64,000 nt of DNA from Acidobacteriaceae bacterium (GTDB lineage Bacteria > Acidobacteriota > Terriglobia > Bryobacterales > Bryobacteraceae). Within the stretch, counting starts at the first letter, position 1. The number at the start of each line of letters is the position of its first letter. Below the pieces are notes generated by a model that saw only the letters and a program-made list of their open reading frames with translations, did no database searches and had not been told where the DNA came from. This document shows positions 30,085 to 39,358 of this stretch, piece after piece. The position numbers and the translations under genes were made by a program. The stretch is taken from NCBI GenBank assembly GCA_019240405.1, contig JAFAYL010000056.1, forward strand, positions 25,075-89,074, in the 5' to 3' direction.

Positions 30085-30948
30085 ATGCTAAAACGCTTGG
30101 CAGTTTTGGTTCTGTTTGGAGGCGCAAGCGCCGCGATCTTTGCTCAAGACAATAGGGGTCAAGCCACTGTGCCGGCAACTCCGGCCCCGGCAGCGCAACC
30201 TCAACAGGCCGCTCCTGCCGAACAAGCACCTGCAGAGTTGAAGCAACGCGAAAACCCGCCACCCGCGCCGCCGCCCGGAAGCTATCGTGTCGAGCCGGGC
30301 ACGCGCATTCTGCTGAACATGATTAACAGCGTCAGTACCAAGGAAGCGGCAGTAGGCGATCGCATTTACCTTGAAACGGCGTTCCCGGTTCTTTCCGGAA
30401 ATCGCATTGTCATACCGCAAGGGAGTTGGGTGACGGGGACGATTTCTGAAGTGAAGCGCCCTGGGCGAGTAAAGGGCCGCGGCGAACTCCAAGTACGGTT
30501 TGACTCGCTCACCTTGCCGAACGGCGTGACACGCGATTTTCGCGCGGATTTGGGCGCAATCGATAGCCGCGCAGATGAAACGTTGAAGCGCGAGCAAAAC
30601 AAAGTCAAGGCACCAGGCGACAAAATGGGCGATGTCGGCAAGGTAGCAACGACCACTGCAACCGGGACGGTCATTGGTAGCGGCATCGGAGGAGCCGCGG
30701 GCAACTGGGGCCGCGGAGCCGGAATCGGCGCGGGTGCTGGAGCGGCAGCGGGACTCGCTAGCGTGCTCTTGACGCGCGGACCGGATGCGACACTGAGCAA
30801 GGGATCCGTCGTTGAGATGGTTCTCGACCGCCCGCTACAGTTCCAAGAATCGGAACTGAACTTCGCAAATGCGCCGCCGCGCGCGACCTTGACCGAAGGA
30901 ACTGATCCATCGGCACGCGTGAAGCGTTCATCAGGCCGCGTCTTCTAG
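30085..30948 (+). CDS. Secreted protein with Pro/Gln-rich linker and glycine-zipper segment
   Basis: A 287-residue exported protein of unknown function. A signal peptide spans about the first 20 residues (LAVLVLFGGASAAIFAQ), followed by a Pro/Ala/Gln-rich linker to about residue 70. The middle (about 72-170) is a beta-rich domain with GSYRVEPGTRILL and VIPQGSWVTGTI, loosely like the TrbI/VirB10 C-terminal fold. Then comes a glycine-rich stretch (about 195-230, GTVIGSGIGGAAGNWG) that could insert in a membrane. The start at 30085 is set by the AGAGG upstream and the signal peptide; an earlier in-frame start lies inside mutY. It follows mutY closely and is probably co-transcribed. Confidence 0.7.
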   Translation: MLKRLAVLVLFGGASAAIFAQDNRGQATVPATPAPAAQPQQAAPAEQAPAELKQRENPPPAPPPGSYRVEPGTRILLNMINSVSTKEAAVGDRIYLETAFPVLSGNRIVIPQGSWVTGTISEVKRPGRVKGRGELQVRFDSLTLPNGVTRDFRADLGAIDSRADETLKREQNKVKAPGDKMGDVGKVATTTATGTVIGSGIGGAAGNWGRGAGIGAGAGAAAGLASVLLTRGPDATLSKGSVVEMVLDRPLQFQESELNFANAPPRATLTEGTDPSARVKRSSGRVF

Positions 30949-30966
30949 GTCGGCGCAACGGCTGCA

Positions 30967-31251
30967 ATGGGCGATGAAGACGCGATAGAGATTCCGATCA
31001 CCGATATCTTCGATCTTCATACGATCGCTCCGCGCGATACCAAGGCGGCAGTAGAAGCGTATTTAGAGGAAGCGCACCGGCTCGGGCTTACTGCGCTGCG
31101 GATTATTCACGGGCGAGGGATCGGAGTTCAACGCGAAACGGTGCGGTCAGTTTTGAGCAGGACCCCATACGTCGTGTACTTTGGAGATGCTCCCGCTGAA
31201 GCGGGCGGTTGGGGCGCGACGATAATCACTCTGACGAAATCAGAGAGCTAA
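30967..31251 (+). CDS. Smr-domain protein (small MutS-related endonuclease-like)
   Basis: A 94-residue protein consisting of one Smr domain. It contains the N-terminal DLHTIAPRD motif, the IIHGRGIG motif (about residues 47-54) and the closing GGWGATIITL. Smr domains are nicking or RNA-cleaving nucleases found alone or at the end of MutS2. This stand-alone form lies 18 bp after the secreted-protein gene and overlaps the convergent nitroreductase gene by 26 bp. Confidence 0.88.
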   Translation: MGDEDAIEIPITDIFDLHTIAPRDTKAAVEAYLEEAHRLGLTALRIIHGRGIGVQRETVRSVLSRTPYVVYFGDAPAEAGGWGATIITLTKSES

Positions 31252-31879
31252 CCGGCTGGTTCCAATCTGCGCCGAAGACGAGCTCATTCAGCGGCTTGCG
31301 TTGTCTTTTCGAGATTTCGCCGTCGCGATATCGTTCCGGCAATTGATCGGGCGGAGCGAGATAGCCTAGAGCGACTGCGGCCCCAAGCTCATAATCGTCG
31401 GGAATGTGAAGATCTTTGCGCGCTCGCTCGGCATCAAAGCCAGCCATTCCGTGCGCGTGAAGCCCGAGAGCTGTCGCTTGTAGAAACACGTGCGCCAATG
31501 CCTGTCCTGTATCGTGCATGGCGAAGCGATTTGGCGAGCCACTAGGTGAAAACGTCCGCTTCGACGCCATAATCATCAAGACGGGCGCTGCCTTGGCCCA
31601 GGCTTGGTTAGCGGGAACAAGAAGATTCAGCAATTTCTCAAAAGCTGCGGCATCCGACTTTCGCGCGACCAGGAACCGCCAGGGTTGCTCGTTATTGGAA
31701 GAAGCGGCCCAGCGGGCTGCGTCCAAAATTGTCTTCAAGTCCCGGTCCGAGATGTCGCGTGAAGAGAACGATCGCGGGCTCCATCGAGCACGAATGAGCT
31801 CGTGGACGCCGGGCAGAGTATCGGCAAGCTTCGCCGGTGGTCCATCGAAAATTTCCGTTACGGTCGATTGCATGCTCAT
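31226..31879 (-). CDS. Nitroreductase-family protein
   Basis: An FMN-dependent oxidoreductase of the nitroreductase fold, 217 residues. The N-terminal FMN-binding segment RARWSPRSF and the following AARWAASSNNEQPW are characteristic, as is the late DYELGAAVALGYL. The physiological substrate is unknown. The family reduces nitro compounds, quinones or flavins with NAD(P)H. It may be the last gene of the exopolysaccharide strand block but is separated from cpsD by about 95 bp. Confidence 0.9.
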   Translation of the reverse strand: MSMQSTVTEIFDGPPAKLADTLPGVHELIRARWSPRSFSSRDISDRDLKTILDAARWAASSNNEQPWRFLVARKSDAAAFEKLLNLLVPANQAWAKAAPVLMIMASKRTFSPSGSPNRFAMHDTGQALAHVFLQATALGLHAHGMAGFDAERARKDLHIPDDYELGAAVALGYLAPPDQLPERYRDGEISKRQRKPLNELVFGADWNQPVSSLISSE

Positions 31880-31973
31880 ATCGTAAGCGGTACGCCGCCA
31901 TTAGCGGCGAGATCCACCCGATTCGATGCGCAACAGTGTGAACGGGATTCGGAAGCGATTTTCGGCGGCTTTA

Positions 31974-32909
31974 CTAGACCCAATAAAGGGTCCCGGCTTC
32001 GGTTTGCGTTCGCTTGCCCTGTTCGCCAGAATCGTATCCGTACTGGTAGCTGTATTTGCCCAAATCCCCATGCGGAGATCCATTAACGACAACGCCGAGG
32101 ACGTTATTTTCACAAAGCGATTGAAGCGCGCGCGTGACTGCATCGTACGTAGTCGTCCCGATGCGGACTACCAGGATGGTTCCATCGCACATTGTGGCAA
32201 GTAAGTTGGCGTCGGCAGCCGACAGAAGCGGAGGTGTATCGAGGATGACCCAATCGAAGTGCGTCCGCAGTTGATCGATCAGGTTCTTACATTCCTTGAG
32301 GTTCAGCAATTCAAGGGGATTCGGAACGGATTCACCCGCCGTCATTAGCCACAGATTCATACCCGCGACTTTACGGACGACATCTTCCATGGCCGCTTGC
32401 CCCGCGAGGTAGTCAGTGACTCCGGGCGAGGAATCAATTTGAAGCGCCGTATGAACATTCGGGCGCCGCAAATCAAAATCAGCGAGCAAGACTCGTTTTT
32501 CCGACAACTGCGCTTGAGTGATTGCAAGATTCGCAGCCGTGAACGATTTTCCTTCAGCAGGCGAGGCGCTCGTTACCACCAATGTGTGAAGCGACTGAAG
32601 CGTCTGCAAATGATTGAGGCGGGTTCGAAGCGAACGAAACTCTTCGCTCGGAGCTTCGCGCGGCTTTGCTGGATTCACTAGCAACGACCCGTTGGCCGGA
32701 TCGAATGCAACTTCGCGGGCATTACGAATGATCTGGTTGAACTCATCGAGCTCGACTTCCTCGGGCTCGACAGTTTCGACGAGAGCGGTGGCGGAAGGCG
32801 GCGCTTTTTCGAACATCTGCGAATATCGTTCGTCCCGCGTTTCCGAGGGTCGCGGCCGCTCGATATTTTCTTGTGCAGCTTTCCGTAATGCTTCGTGAAT
32901 CCGGCTCAT
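31974..32909 (-). CDS. CpsD/CapB-type tyrosine-protein kinase
   Basis: A bacterial tyrosine kinase that controls polysaccharide polymerisation and export. The Walker A motif SASPAEGKS has K121, the A' motif LLADFDLRRP is near 141-150, and the Walker B motif is VILDTPPLL. The C-terminus carries a tyrosine cluster (Y286, Y288, Y290, Y292, and Y309), the expected autophosphorylation site. It is a separate protein rather than fused to the membrane activator; the activator is the GumC-like protein encoded 4 bp upstream. It is 311 residues long. Confidence 0.92.
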   Translation of the reverse strand: MSRIHEALRKAAQENIERPRPSETRDERYSQMFEKAPPSATALVETVEPEEVELDEFNQIIRNAREVAFDPANGSLLVNPAKPREAPSEEFRSLRTRLNHLQTLQSLHTLVVTSASPAEGKSFTAANLAITQAQLSEKRVLLADFDLRRPNVHTALQIDSSPGVTDYLAGQAAMEDVVRKVAGMNLWLMTAGESVPNPLELLNLKECKNLIDQLRTHFDWVILDTPPLLSAADANLLATMCDGTILVVRIGTTTYDAVTRALQSLCENNVLGVVVNGSPHGDLGKYSYQYGYDSGEQGKRTQTEAGTLYWV

Positions 32910-32913
32910 TTGT

Positions 32914-34542
32914 TTAGGCCTTGTATAAGTAATACCGGGCTACTGAGCCCGCCATAATCAGCAGTCCTGCGAGAGTGGCGGCAGTCCATCCTAGCCAACT
33001 TATTCGCTTGCGCCGGCGCACAATCGCCTCGTTCAGCAACAGCGGCACGCTTCCGAGAATTGACAGGTTCGTATAGAGGCGCGCATCTTTTAAGTTTTTG
33101 AGCGAAGTGTCTTTAATTTCACGAATCGCAACGATCACGATTCCCAAGAGCAAGCCAACGACGGCTCCTATTGGAATAATAAGAGCGCGCTTCGGAGCGG
33201 TGGGAGTAGTCGGCAACGATGCGGGATCGAGCACCTCCAGAGTTTCACCCTGCTGGTGACTCTCCATATCCATCGAGATAGCTGATTTCTGGCGCTTTGC
33301 TTCGAGTTCCTGATATTTCTGTTTCGCCAGATCACGATCGCGGATCAGTTCCGAGTATTCCTGATCTCCGACAGGCGAACCCTCGACGCGCCCTTGATAA
33401 TTCCTTAGAGAAGCGTTGACGGACTGAAGTTCTTTGCTAATCTGCTGCCCTTCGACCGCATTCGCTTTGAGCTGAGTTTGCAGCATCTCAATGGCCGCTT
33501 GGGCATCCTGACGCTCACGCATGGTTATGGGATTTTCCACTGCGGTTTCAGCTTTCTGTGTTTTCTCTTGTTTTGCAGCGTCTTCTCGCTGACGCTTGAG
33601 AACGGCTAATTGCGCGCGAGCGCTTTGAAGGTCCGGATAATCCTCCGTATAGCGGTCTTTTAGATCAGCAATATTAGTTTCAAGAGCCTGGATTTGCCTG
33701 TCGAGCTGGAGTAGATGCTCATTCCGGGCCTGCGCTTGAGGAGGAACATCCTTGATGGAGGCAAGCCTGTCTTTTGCGATTCGGAGGTCGGATTCGAGTA
33801 ACATTCGCTGCTCGTTGTTCCGGCTCCCGGCCTCGTTTAAGGTGGTGGCCCGCTGCTCGAGTGCGTTCATCTCAGAGAGATTCATTTGCATTTGCTCGGG
33901 GAGATGGCCGGCATTTCGCTTTCGGAAATCGGTCAGCTTCTGTTCCAAAGTATCGAGCTCGCGCTTCGAACGCTCAAACTCATCATTCAAGAATTCATTG
34001 GTCGCACGCTCGTTGGTCATGCGGTCCACCGTGTGCTCGTTCATGAAGCGCGATACCAAATCAGCGCATACTTTCTGCGCCAAGTTCCGGTCACGGTAAG
34101 AGAACGATACCTGCATGGCAGGCAGATTTTTTCCGGTTACGTTTGTGACTCCAGATGTCGGCTGAATTTTGATATCCGTCGTCCGCATCTGGTTGATGAC
34201 ATCTTCAAGCGGCTCGCTCTTGAGCTCCTTTTTGTAGAGACCGTACGTATTGATCAGGTTCGAGAGCGTGTTCCGGCTCTCGATTGTTTCTGCCATGGCG
34301 TTGATGTGATCGGCCAATTGCTGGCTCGTCGCAGTTTGTACGAGCGCTTCGTTGATTTGTTGCGGAACCAGCCGAATCAGCGCTTTCGAAACATACGTGT
34401 CGTCGATCAAATAGGCAACGACGGTCGATATTACCAGCCCAAAGAACGCGGGCGCCAGAATCCAGCGTCGATTTCGCCTCAAAATATCGACATAGTCCTC
34501 GAAATCTGGAGGGCGACGGGGGACGGAGAGCTGTTCCAGCAT
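32914..34542 (-). CDS. GumC/Wzz-type polysaccharide co-polymerase
   Basis: An inner-membrane chain-length determinant and kinase activator of 542 residues. A Wzz domain begins near residue 12 (DYVDILRRNRRWILAP) with the first membrane helix at about 30-50. A long periplasmic coiled-coil region follows (about 190-400, rich in Glu, Gln and Leu). A proline-rich TPTAPKRALI segment leads into the second membrane helix. A third hydrophobic segment near the C-terminus (WTAATLAGLLIMAGSVA) resembles those of GumC-type proteins. It sits between the Wza-like exporter and the kinase, as expected. Confidence 0.92.
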   Translation of the reverse strand: MLEQLSVPRRPPDFEDYVDILRRNRRWILAPAFFGLVISTVVAYLIDDTYVSKALIRLVPQQINEALVQTATSQQLADHINAMAETIESRNTLSNLINTYGLYKKELKSEPLEDVINQMRTTDIKIQPTSGVTNVTGKNLPAMQVSFSYRDRNLAQKVCADLVSRFMNEHTVDRMTNERATNEFLNDEFERSKRELDTLEQKLTDFRKRNAGHLPEQMQMNLSEMNALEQRATTLNEAGSRNNEQRMLLESDLRIAKDRLASIKDVPPQAQARNEHLLQLDRQIQALETNIADLKDRYTEDYPDLQSARAQLAVLKRQREDAAKQEKTQKAETAVENPITMRERQDAQAAIEMLQTQLKANAVEGQQISKELQSVNASLRNYQGRVEGSPVGDQEYSELIRDRDLAKQKYQELEAKRQKSAISMDMESHQQGETLEVLDPASLPTTPTAPKRALIIPIGAVVGLLLGIVIVAIREIKDTSLKNLKDARLYTNLSILGSVPLLLNEAIVRRRKRISWLGWTAATLAGLLIMAGSVARYYLYKA

Positions 34543-34558
34543 GGTTTGCCTGTATTTG

Positions 34559-35215
34559 TTAGGGGACGATTACATGGTCGCCAGGCTCGAGCTGGACGTT
34601 TTGCTCCATGTGCCTGCCGTGAGTAACTTCCTTGTAGTTGAAAGGAATCCGTTTATCTCCGCGAAGGATATATATTTTTTTCTCGTTAGCGAATTCGCGC
34701 AGGCCTCCTGCTTTGCTGATCGCCTCAAGAACTGTAGTGGGAGTAACCAGAGTATATTCGCCTGCGCGGGCGATTTCGCCGTCAAGATAATACTTTTTGC
34801 TTACTACTTCCTGCACGGTTACCGTTACACGAGGTTTGACAACATATTTTGTAAGAGCGTGCGTTATTACCTGCTCGATTTCGACCGGGGTTTTGTCGCC
34901 GACGCCTAAGTCCCCGATAAGAGGCAGGGTGATTTTGCCGTCCGGATGCACGGAGACTGGCCCGGTGAATTCTTGTTCATGCCACACCCGAATATTCAGC
35001 ACATCCCCCGCTCCCACCTTGTAGGAATTGGAGTCGACTGGCGCTGAGGGAGTTTGTGACTCAGGAGGGATTTCTGCTGGAGCTTGGATTTGATTCTGAG
35101 CTGGTAAGTCCGCGGTTGGCAACGCGGTATTTTGTCCGAGAGCTGCGAACGAGGCCCAAAGAACTAAACAGCTACTAATATGAAAAGGTCTTAAGATAGA
35201 CAAACTTCGAGTCAT
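34559..35215 (-). CDS. Wza-like polysaccharide export protein
   Basis: An outer-membrane exporter component with Poly_export and SLBB domains, 218 residues. An N-terminal signal peptide ends near LWASFAALGQ. The export domain is YKVGAGDVLNIRVWHEQEFTG, and the SLBB part includes YYLDGEIARAGEY and AISKAGG. There is no lipobox cysteine, and the chain is short compared with E. coli Wza. The ATG at 35215 is preferred over an upstream frame from 35278 since it gives the signal peptide and follows AAAGGA. It is the first gene of the export trio. Confidence 0.9.
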   Translation of the reverse strand: MTRSLSILRPFHISSCLVLWASFAALGQNTALPTADLPAQNQIQAPAEIPPESQTPSAPVDSNSYKVGAGDVLNIRVWHEQEFTGPVSVHPDGKITLPLIGDLGVGDKTPVEIEQVITHALTKYVVKPRVTVTVQEVVSKKYYLDGEIARAGEYTLVTPTTVLEAISKAGGLREFANEKKIYILRGDKRIPFNYKEVTHGRHMEQNVQLEPGDHVIVP

Positions 35216-35325
35216 TCCTTTCGCGACCTGAATATACTTGATCTTAACCAGTTTTTCCCTCATTTTGCACGCATACATACTGATCGACCAAAACGCTCCT
35301 CTTCGCGGTTCAGCTTGCTATCGCC

Positions 35326-37398
35326 TTACTTGCTTTCCGCGTGTCGAGCCCCGTTGGAGCCTGAAGTCGAGCTCGCGCTTACATCAAACCTGGATAAAGG
35401 CACCCAGACTTCAATTGGTGTCGGCTCACGGTTCGCAATGGCGTAGTACGGGATAAACGTCAGTGTAATGGGCCGCTTTGAACGATTGAGAGCGGTTGCA
35501 AGCGGCTCGTATAGAGATTCCTCCCCAAGGGATTTTTCGGCTGCCGATCCCGAAACCTTTAGAGTGGTAACCCCACCCAGCAGATCCTTCCTCGCTTCCG
35601 CCGAAGCCGGCCCGTTCGCACGGATGAAAAGGTCGCCCAGCGACACGCCGCCTTGATCCATTTGCTCCAATGCATAGACTAACGGCCCGCGCTGCATAGC
35701 CACGCGCCCGTAGAGATCGGCGACGCGAGGATTTGCAACGGTGGGAACCGGTTGCAAGGGTAAGCTCAGCGCGACAGTGTCGCCAGGGCTCCAGCGACGG
35801 GTTATCGGAATGAAGGAGCCGTGCTTCAAGTCGGCAGTTTGAAAAGGCTGACCGTTAACCTGAACATCTGCCGAAGACGCCCAAGCCGGCCATCTTAGGT
35901 AGACCGTGAAATTTGAGGCGCGCTCAGGATTAACGGTCAGCTTGATATCGCCGGTCCAAGGATAATTTGTCGCCTGAGTAATTTTCAAACCTGTCTTATC
36001 TTCTAAGTGCCAGTCGAGCTCGGAATTGTGATAGAGATTTACATACACACCGTCGCGGCTAATGAAATAGAAATACCCCGGCAAGGATTCCAAAAGGCGT
36101 TCAATGTTCGGTGGACAGCAGGTGGTTTCATACCACGGATTGCGGATCTTTTCACCGTTTGTCGCCAGCGGATTGCGGTAACAGTAGAGAGTTCCTGAAA
36201 GCGACATTCCGGAATTCGCGCCGTTGTAGAGAGTGCGCTCGAGAACGTCGGCGTAGCGGGCATCGCCAGTCAGCGCGAGCAATCGAAAGTTCCACATGAC
36301 GTTTGCGACTGCGGCGCATGTTTCGGCGTAAGCGTCGGCACTCGGGAGATCATATGGATCGCCAAATCCCTCGTAGGAAGCGCGCGAGCCGACCCCGCCC
36401 GTAATGTACATTTTTCGCGCCGTGAGATCGGTCCAAAGAAGATCGAGCGTGCGTTTGAAGGCGGGATCGCCTGCTTCGGCGAAGTAATCGGTAGCGCCGG
36501 AAGCAGCGTACAGGGCGCGAACGGCGTGGCCCTCGAACTCGGTACGCGAAGTGAAAGGTTTTCCGCTGAACATGTAGCGAATCTCGGAGTCTTTCAACTT
36601 CAGGCGGTCTCGCTCCACGCCGCTGAAAATGTAACGAACGAAATCCAAGTACTTCGCTTCACCGGTCGTGCGATAGAGCTCGACTAGCGCCATTTCGAGC
36701 TCCGGGTGACCGGTGAGGAACGGGCGCTTGGTGGGACCGAAATTGTCGACGACGTAATCAGCGAACTTGATCGCGGCGTTGAGCAAGGTTGGATTGCCGG
36801 TTGCGCGGTAATAGGCGATCGCAGCTTGAATCAGGTGACCGAGGCAGTAATCTTCATGTGAGCGCGTGAGCTCTGTGAATCGAAGGTGAGCTTTGTCGCC
36901 GACGTAGTAAGTGTTGAGGTAGCCGTCCGGCTCCTGAGCGGCGATGATGTCTGAAATGAGCGATTCAATTTGACCCAGCAGTTTGTGCCGATCTACATCG
37001 GAGGTTTCGTTGGAGGCGATGGCCCAAGAGGCCGCCTCGATCCATTTGTAGAGATCCGAGTCCGTATAAAGAGGCCCTTTACGGGGAACGTTCTTGCGTC
37101 CCGAGAGCCGCCGGAAGTTATCGACCACGCCGTGTTCTTCGAGGAGATCGAGCATGGTCGGCAGGCTGCGCTCAACCGTTACCTTGCGGCGGACGCTCCA
37201 GAAGCCATCGCCTAAGTGGACGGCTGAGATGGGAACGGTGTGGAGGCGCGCGTTAAGCGAATGGTCGAGATAGATGACACCTTCGTTTTTCCAGTCGGCG
37301 GTCAGGTGATTTTTCGATCGATCATTTTGCTCTTGAGATGAAAAGACCAGCAAGGGGATGATTACGGCCACAACGATGAAGAACGACGCCCGCTTCAT
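35326..37398 (-). CDS. Glycoside hydrolase family 127 (beta-L-arabinofuranosidase-like)
   Basis: A secreted protein of about 690 residues with an (alpha/alpha)6 barrel and C-terminal beta-sandwich. An N-terminal hydrophobic signal (SFFIVVAVIIPLLVF) is present. The GH127 signature ETTCCPPNIERLLESLPGYFYF supplies the catalytic cysteine, and AYAETCAAVANVMWN carries the conserved glutamate. The family removes beta-L-arabinofuranose from plant glycans or glycoproteins. The start at 37398 overlaps the maf stop (ATGA). It probably shares a transcript with maf. Confidence 0.92.
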   Translation of the reverse strand: MKRASFFIVVAVIIPLLVFSSQEQNDRSKNHLTADWKNEGVIYLDHSLNARLHTVPISAVHLGDGFWSVRRKVTVERSLPTMLDLLEEHGVVDNFRRLSGRKNVPRKGPLYTDSDLYKWIEAASWAIASNETSDVDRHKLLGQIESLISDIIAAQEPDGYLNTYYVGDKAHLRFTELTRSHEDYCLGHLIQAAIAYYRATGNPTLLNAAIKFADYVVDNFGPTKRPFLTGHPELEMALVELYRTTGEAKYLDFVRYIFSGVERDRLKLKDSEIRYMFSGKPFTSRTEFEGHAVRALYAASGATDYFAEAGDPAFKRTLDLLWTDLTARKMYITGGVGSRASYEGFGDPYDLPSADAYAETCAAVANVMWNFRLLALTGDARYADVLERTLYNGANSGMSLSGTLYCYRNPLATNGEKIRNPWYETTCCPPNIERLLESLPGYFYFISRDGVYVNLYHNSELDWHLEDKTGLKITQATNYPWTGDIKLTVNPERASNFTVYLRWPAWASSADVQVNGQPFQTADLKHGSFIPITRRWSPGDTVALSLPLQPVPTVANPRVADLYGRVAMQRGPLVYALEQMDQGGVSLGDLFIRANGPASAEARKDLLGGVTTLKVSGSAAEKSLGEESLYEPLATALNRSKRPITLTFIPYYAIANREPTPIEVWVPLSRFDVSASSTSGSNGARHAESK

Positions 37399-37949
37399 AG
37401 TGCCTTCAAATACCGGTAGACGAGTGAGACCGGCAAGCCGACGACGTTGTGGTAGCATCCTTCAATGGAAGAAATAAATTTTGAAGCGAGTCCCTGAATG
37501 CCGTATGCCCCAGCCTTGTCTCGCGGCTCACCGCTGCGAGTGTACTCCCGAATCTCGCTCTCACTGAGTTGGATGAAGGAAACCCGGGTAGTGGATACGT
37601 CGAGAATGGTCCCAGTACCAGAAACCAGGCAAATTCCCGTGTGGACGTAGTGATCGCGGCCGGACAAGCGTCGCAACATGCGCGAAGCGTCTTCGTCGTC
37701 CGTGGGTTTGCCGAACAGTTCCTCTTTATCATCTCCCGGGCAGACTACTGTATCGGCCCCGAGAACGAGGTCGGTAGGCGAACAAACGACGGCACGTGCT
37801 TTGGCTTCAGCAATTCGCTGGACAAAGGCGGTGGGGGATTCGCCCGGGTGGCGTTGTTCCGCAACGGAGGCCGTGCGGACGACGTGATCGATTCCGGCGG
37901 CACAGAGGAGAGCGTGGCGGCGCGGGGAGGCTGAGGCAAGAATCAGCAC
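37395..37949 (-). CDS. maf: Maf-family nucleoside triphosphate pyrophosphatase
   Basis: Maf proteins hydrolyse non-canonical or modified nucleoside triphosphates such as dTTP and m5UTP, and have been linked to septum control. The N-terminal LASASPRRHALL, the central LGADTVV and the later DKAGAYGIQG are clear signatures. It is 184 residues long, of normal size. It starts at ATG 37949 and ends in an overlap with the GH127 start. Confidence 0.93.
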   Translation of the reverse strand: MLILASASPRRHALLCAAGIDHVVRTASVAEQRHPGESPTAFVQRIAEAKARAVVCSPTDLVLGADTVVCPGDDKEELFGKPTDDEDASRMLRRLSGRDHYVHTGICLVSGTGTILDVSTTRVSFIQLSESEIREYTRSGEPRDKAGAYGIQGLASKFISSIEGCYHNVVGLPVSLVYRYLKAL

Positions 37950-37972
37950 TAATTCAATAAGATAGCGGATAT

Positions 37973-38110
37973 TGCGAAACGAACTCAGGCTTCGGTTTGG
38001 CCGAGCTAGTTCCGTCGACCGCTGGTCTGCGAAACGAACCCAGGTTGTGGAGGTTGGGGCTGTTTGCGAAACGAACTACCCCGGGTTGGGAGATTGGGTT
38101 CGTTTTTGCG
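37973..38110. repeat. Short intergenic repeat cluster, core TGCGAAACGAAC
   Basis: Three direct copies of TGCGAAACGAAC begin at 37973, 38028 and 38065, and an inverted relative (TTGGGTTCGTTTTTGCG) lies at about 38094-38110. The copies are separated by 55 and 37 bp, so this is not a regular array. The stretch fills the space between maf and the Rieske oxygenase gene. A related sequence occurs twice more at 49604 and 50493 on the other orientation. It looks like a dispersed intergenic repeat family. Confidence 0.6.
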
Positions 38111-38154
38111 GATTGGGTTCGGTTAGTATCTGAGATTGGCGAAAGTGGCCGGAA

Positions 38155-39276
38155 ATGAAACACCTCAATGAGCTGATCGGGGAATACGACGATAAGGCGG
38201 CGCTCGAGGACGCATTTACGATTCCGGCATCCTGGTATCTCAGTCCAGAGATGTTGGAACTCGAGCAGCGGGCTGTGTTCGGGCGGAACTGGCAGGTGAT
38301 CGGTCGAACGGAGCAGGTTAGGTCGGCTGGCGATTACATTACGGCGGAGGTGGCGGGTGAACCGGTGGTTGCGACGCGGGGAGCAGACGGGATCCTCCGA
38401 GCGTTCTTCAATGTGTGCCGGCATCATGCGGCGGCGGTGGCGGTAGAGGAGTGCGGGCGGGCGCAGTTGTTCCGGTGTCCGTATCACGGTTGGACCTACG
38501 GATTGGACGGGAGCTTGAAGGGCGTGCCGGAGTTCACCGGCGTGCGGAACTTCGACCGGGCGAAGAACGGGTTGGTTCCGGTGGCGGTGGATACGTGGGA
38601 GCAGTTTGTATTTGTCGCGCTTGAGCCGAACGCTCGATCGCTCCGGGAATTTCTCGGTGGATTGACGGATCTGGTGAGCCCGCTGGATCTGGGAAAACTG
38701 AGTTTCTACACGCGTAAGGTTTACACGCTGAATTGCAACTGGAAGGTATTCGTCGATAACTATTTGGATGGCGGTTATCACGTGCCGCACATCCACAAAG
38801 GGCTGAACGACGTTCTCGAATATAAGGAGTACACGATCGAGAATGGCGACCGATGGTCGCTGCAATCGAGTCCGATGGTGGCGCTCGATGCGGGTTCGTC
38901 TGACCGAGACGCTGCGGTGGCGGCGACGCGGCGAGGCGACCGGGCGTATTACTTCTGGCTTTATCCGAATTTCATGATCAATGTGTACGAAGGCGTGATG
39001 GATACGAATCTCGTGCTGGCGATGGGCGTGGACAAGACGAAGGTGATCTTCGATTTCTTTTTCGACGATGTTGGACCGGGGCGCGAGGCGCGGAATGCCG
39101 AGAGCGTTGCGGTGAGCAACAAAGTGCAAGAAGAAGACGCGTGGGTCTGCGAATCGGTGCAGCGCGGGTTACGTTCGCGGGCGTATGGCGCGGGCAGGCT
39201 GTCGGTGCGGCGGGAATCAGGAGAGCATTTGTTTCACCGGTTGTTGGCGGGGGAGTTGAAGGGGAGTTTGGGTTGA
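38155..39276 (+). CDS. Rieske non-heme iron oxygenase, alpha-subunit type
   Basis: An aromatic-ring-hydroxylating or choline-monooxygenase-like enzyme of 373 residues. The Rieske 2Fe-2S ligands are C88, H90, C108 and H111. The mononuclear iron site is in DNYLDGGYHVPHIH, with D205, H209 and H214 as likely ligands. A typical family ending, VQRGLRSRAY...GEHLFHRLLAGEL, is present. No reductase, ferredoxin or beta subunit is adjacent, so the substrate and electron donor are unknown. It starts at ATG 38155. Confidence 0.9.
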   Translation: MKHLNELIGEYDDKAALEDAFTIPASWYLSPEMLELEQRAVFGRNWQVIGRTEQVRSAGDYITAEVAGEPVVATRGADGILRAFFNVCRHHAAAVAVEECGRAQLFRCPYHGWTYGLDGSLKGVPEFTGVRNFDRAKNGLVPVAVDTWEQFVFVALEPNARSLREFLGGLTDLVSPLDLGKLSFYTRKVYTLNCNWKVFVDNYLDGGYHVPHIHKGLNDVLEYKEYTIENGDRWSLQSSPMVALDAGSSDRDAAVAATRRGDRAYYFWLYPNFMINVYEGVMDTNLVLAMGVDKTKVIFDFFFDDVGPGREARNAESVAVSNKVQEEDAWVCESVQRGLRSRAYGAGRLSVRRESGEHLFHRLLAGELKGSLG

Positions 39277-39358
39277 TGAAGATCGCTCGATCTCATTGTG
39301 CCTCGCGAAGATAGCCGATCAGAGAAGAGCGGGTGAGTTCCTGTTATCATTGGGGCGC

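Noticed and set aside
37973..38110. CRISPR array
   Set aside because: Repeats are only 12 bp, spacing is irregular (55 and 37 bp), one relative is inverted, and no cas gene is present.
37954..39129. Long minus-strand frame of 391 codons opposite the Rieske gene
   Set aside because: Arg/His-rich, without domain, and exactly antisense to a gene with clear catalytic motifs; its N-terminal part reads through the intergenic repeats.
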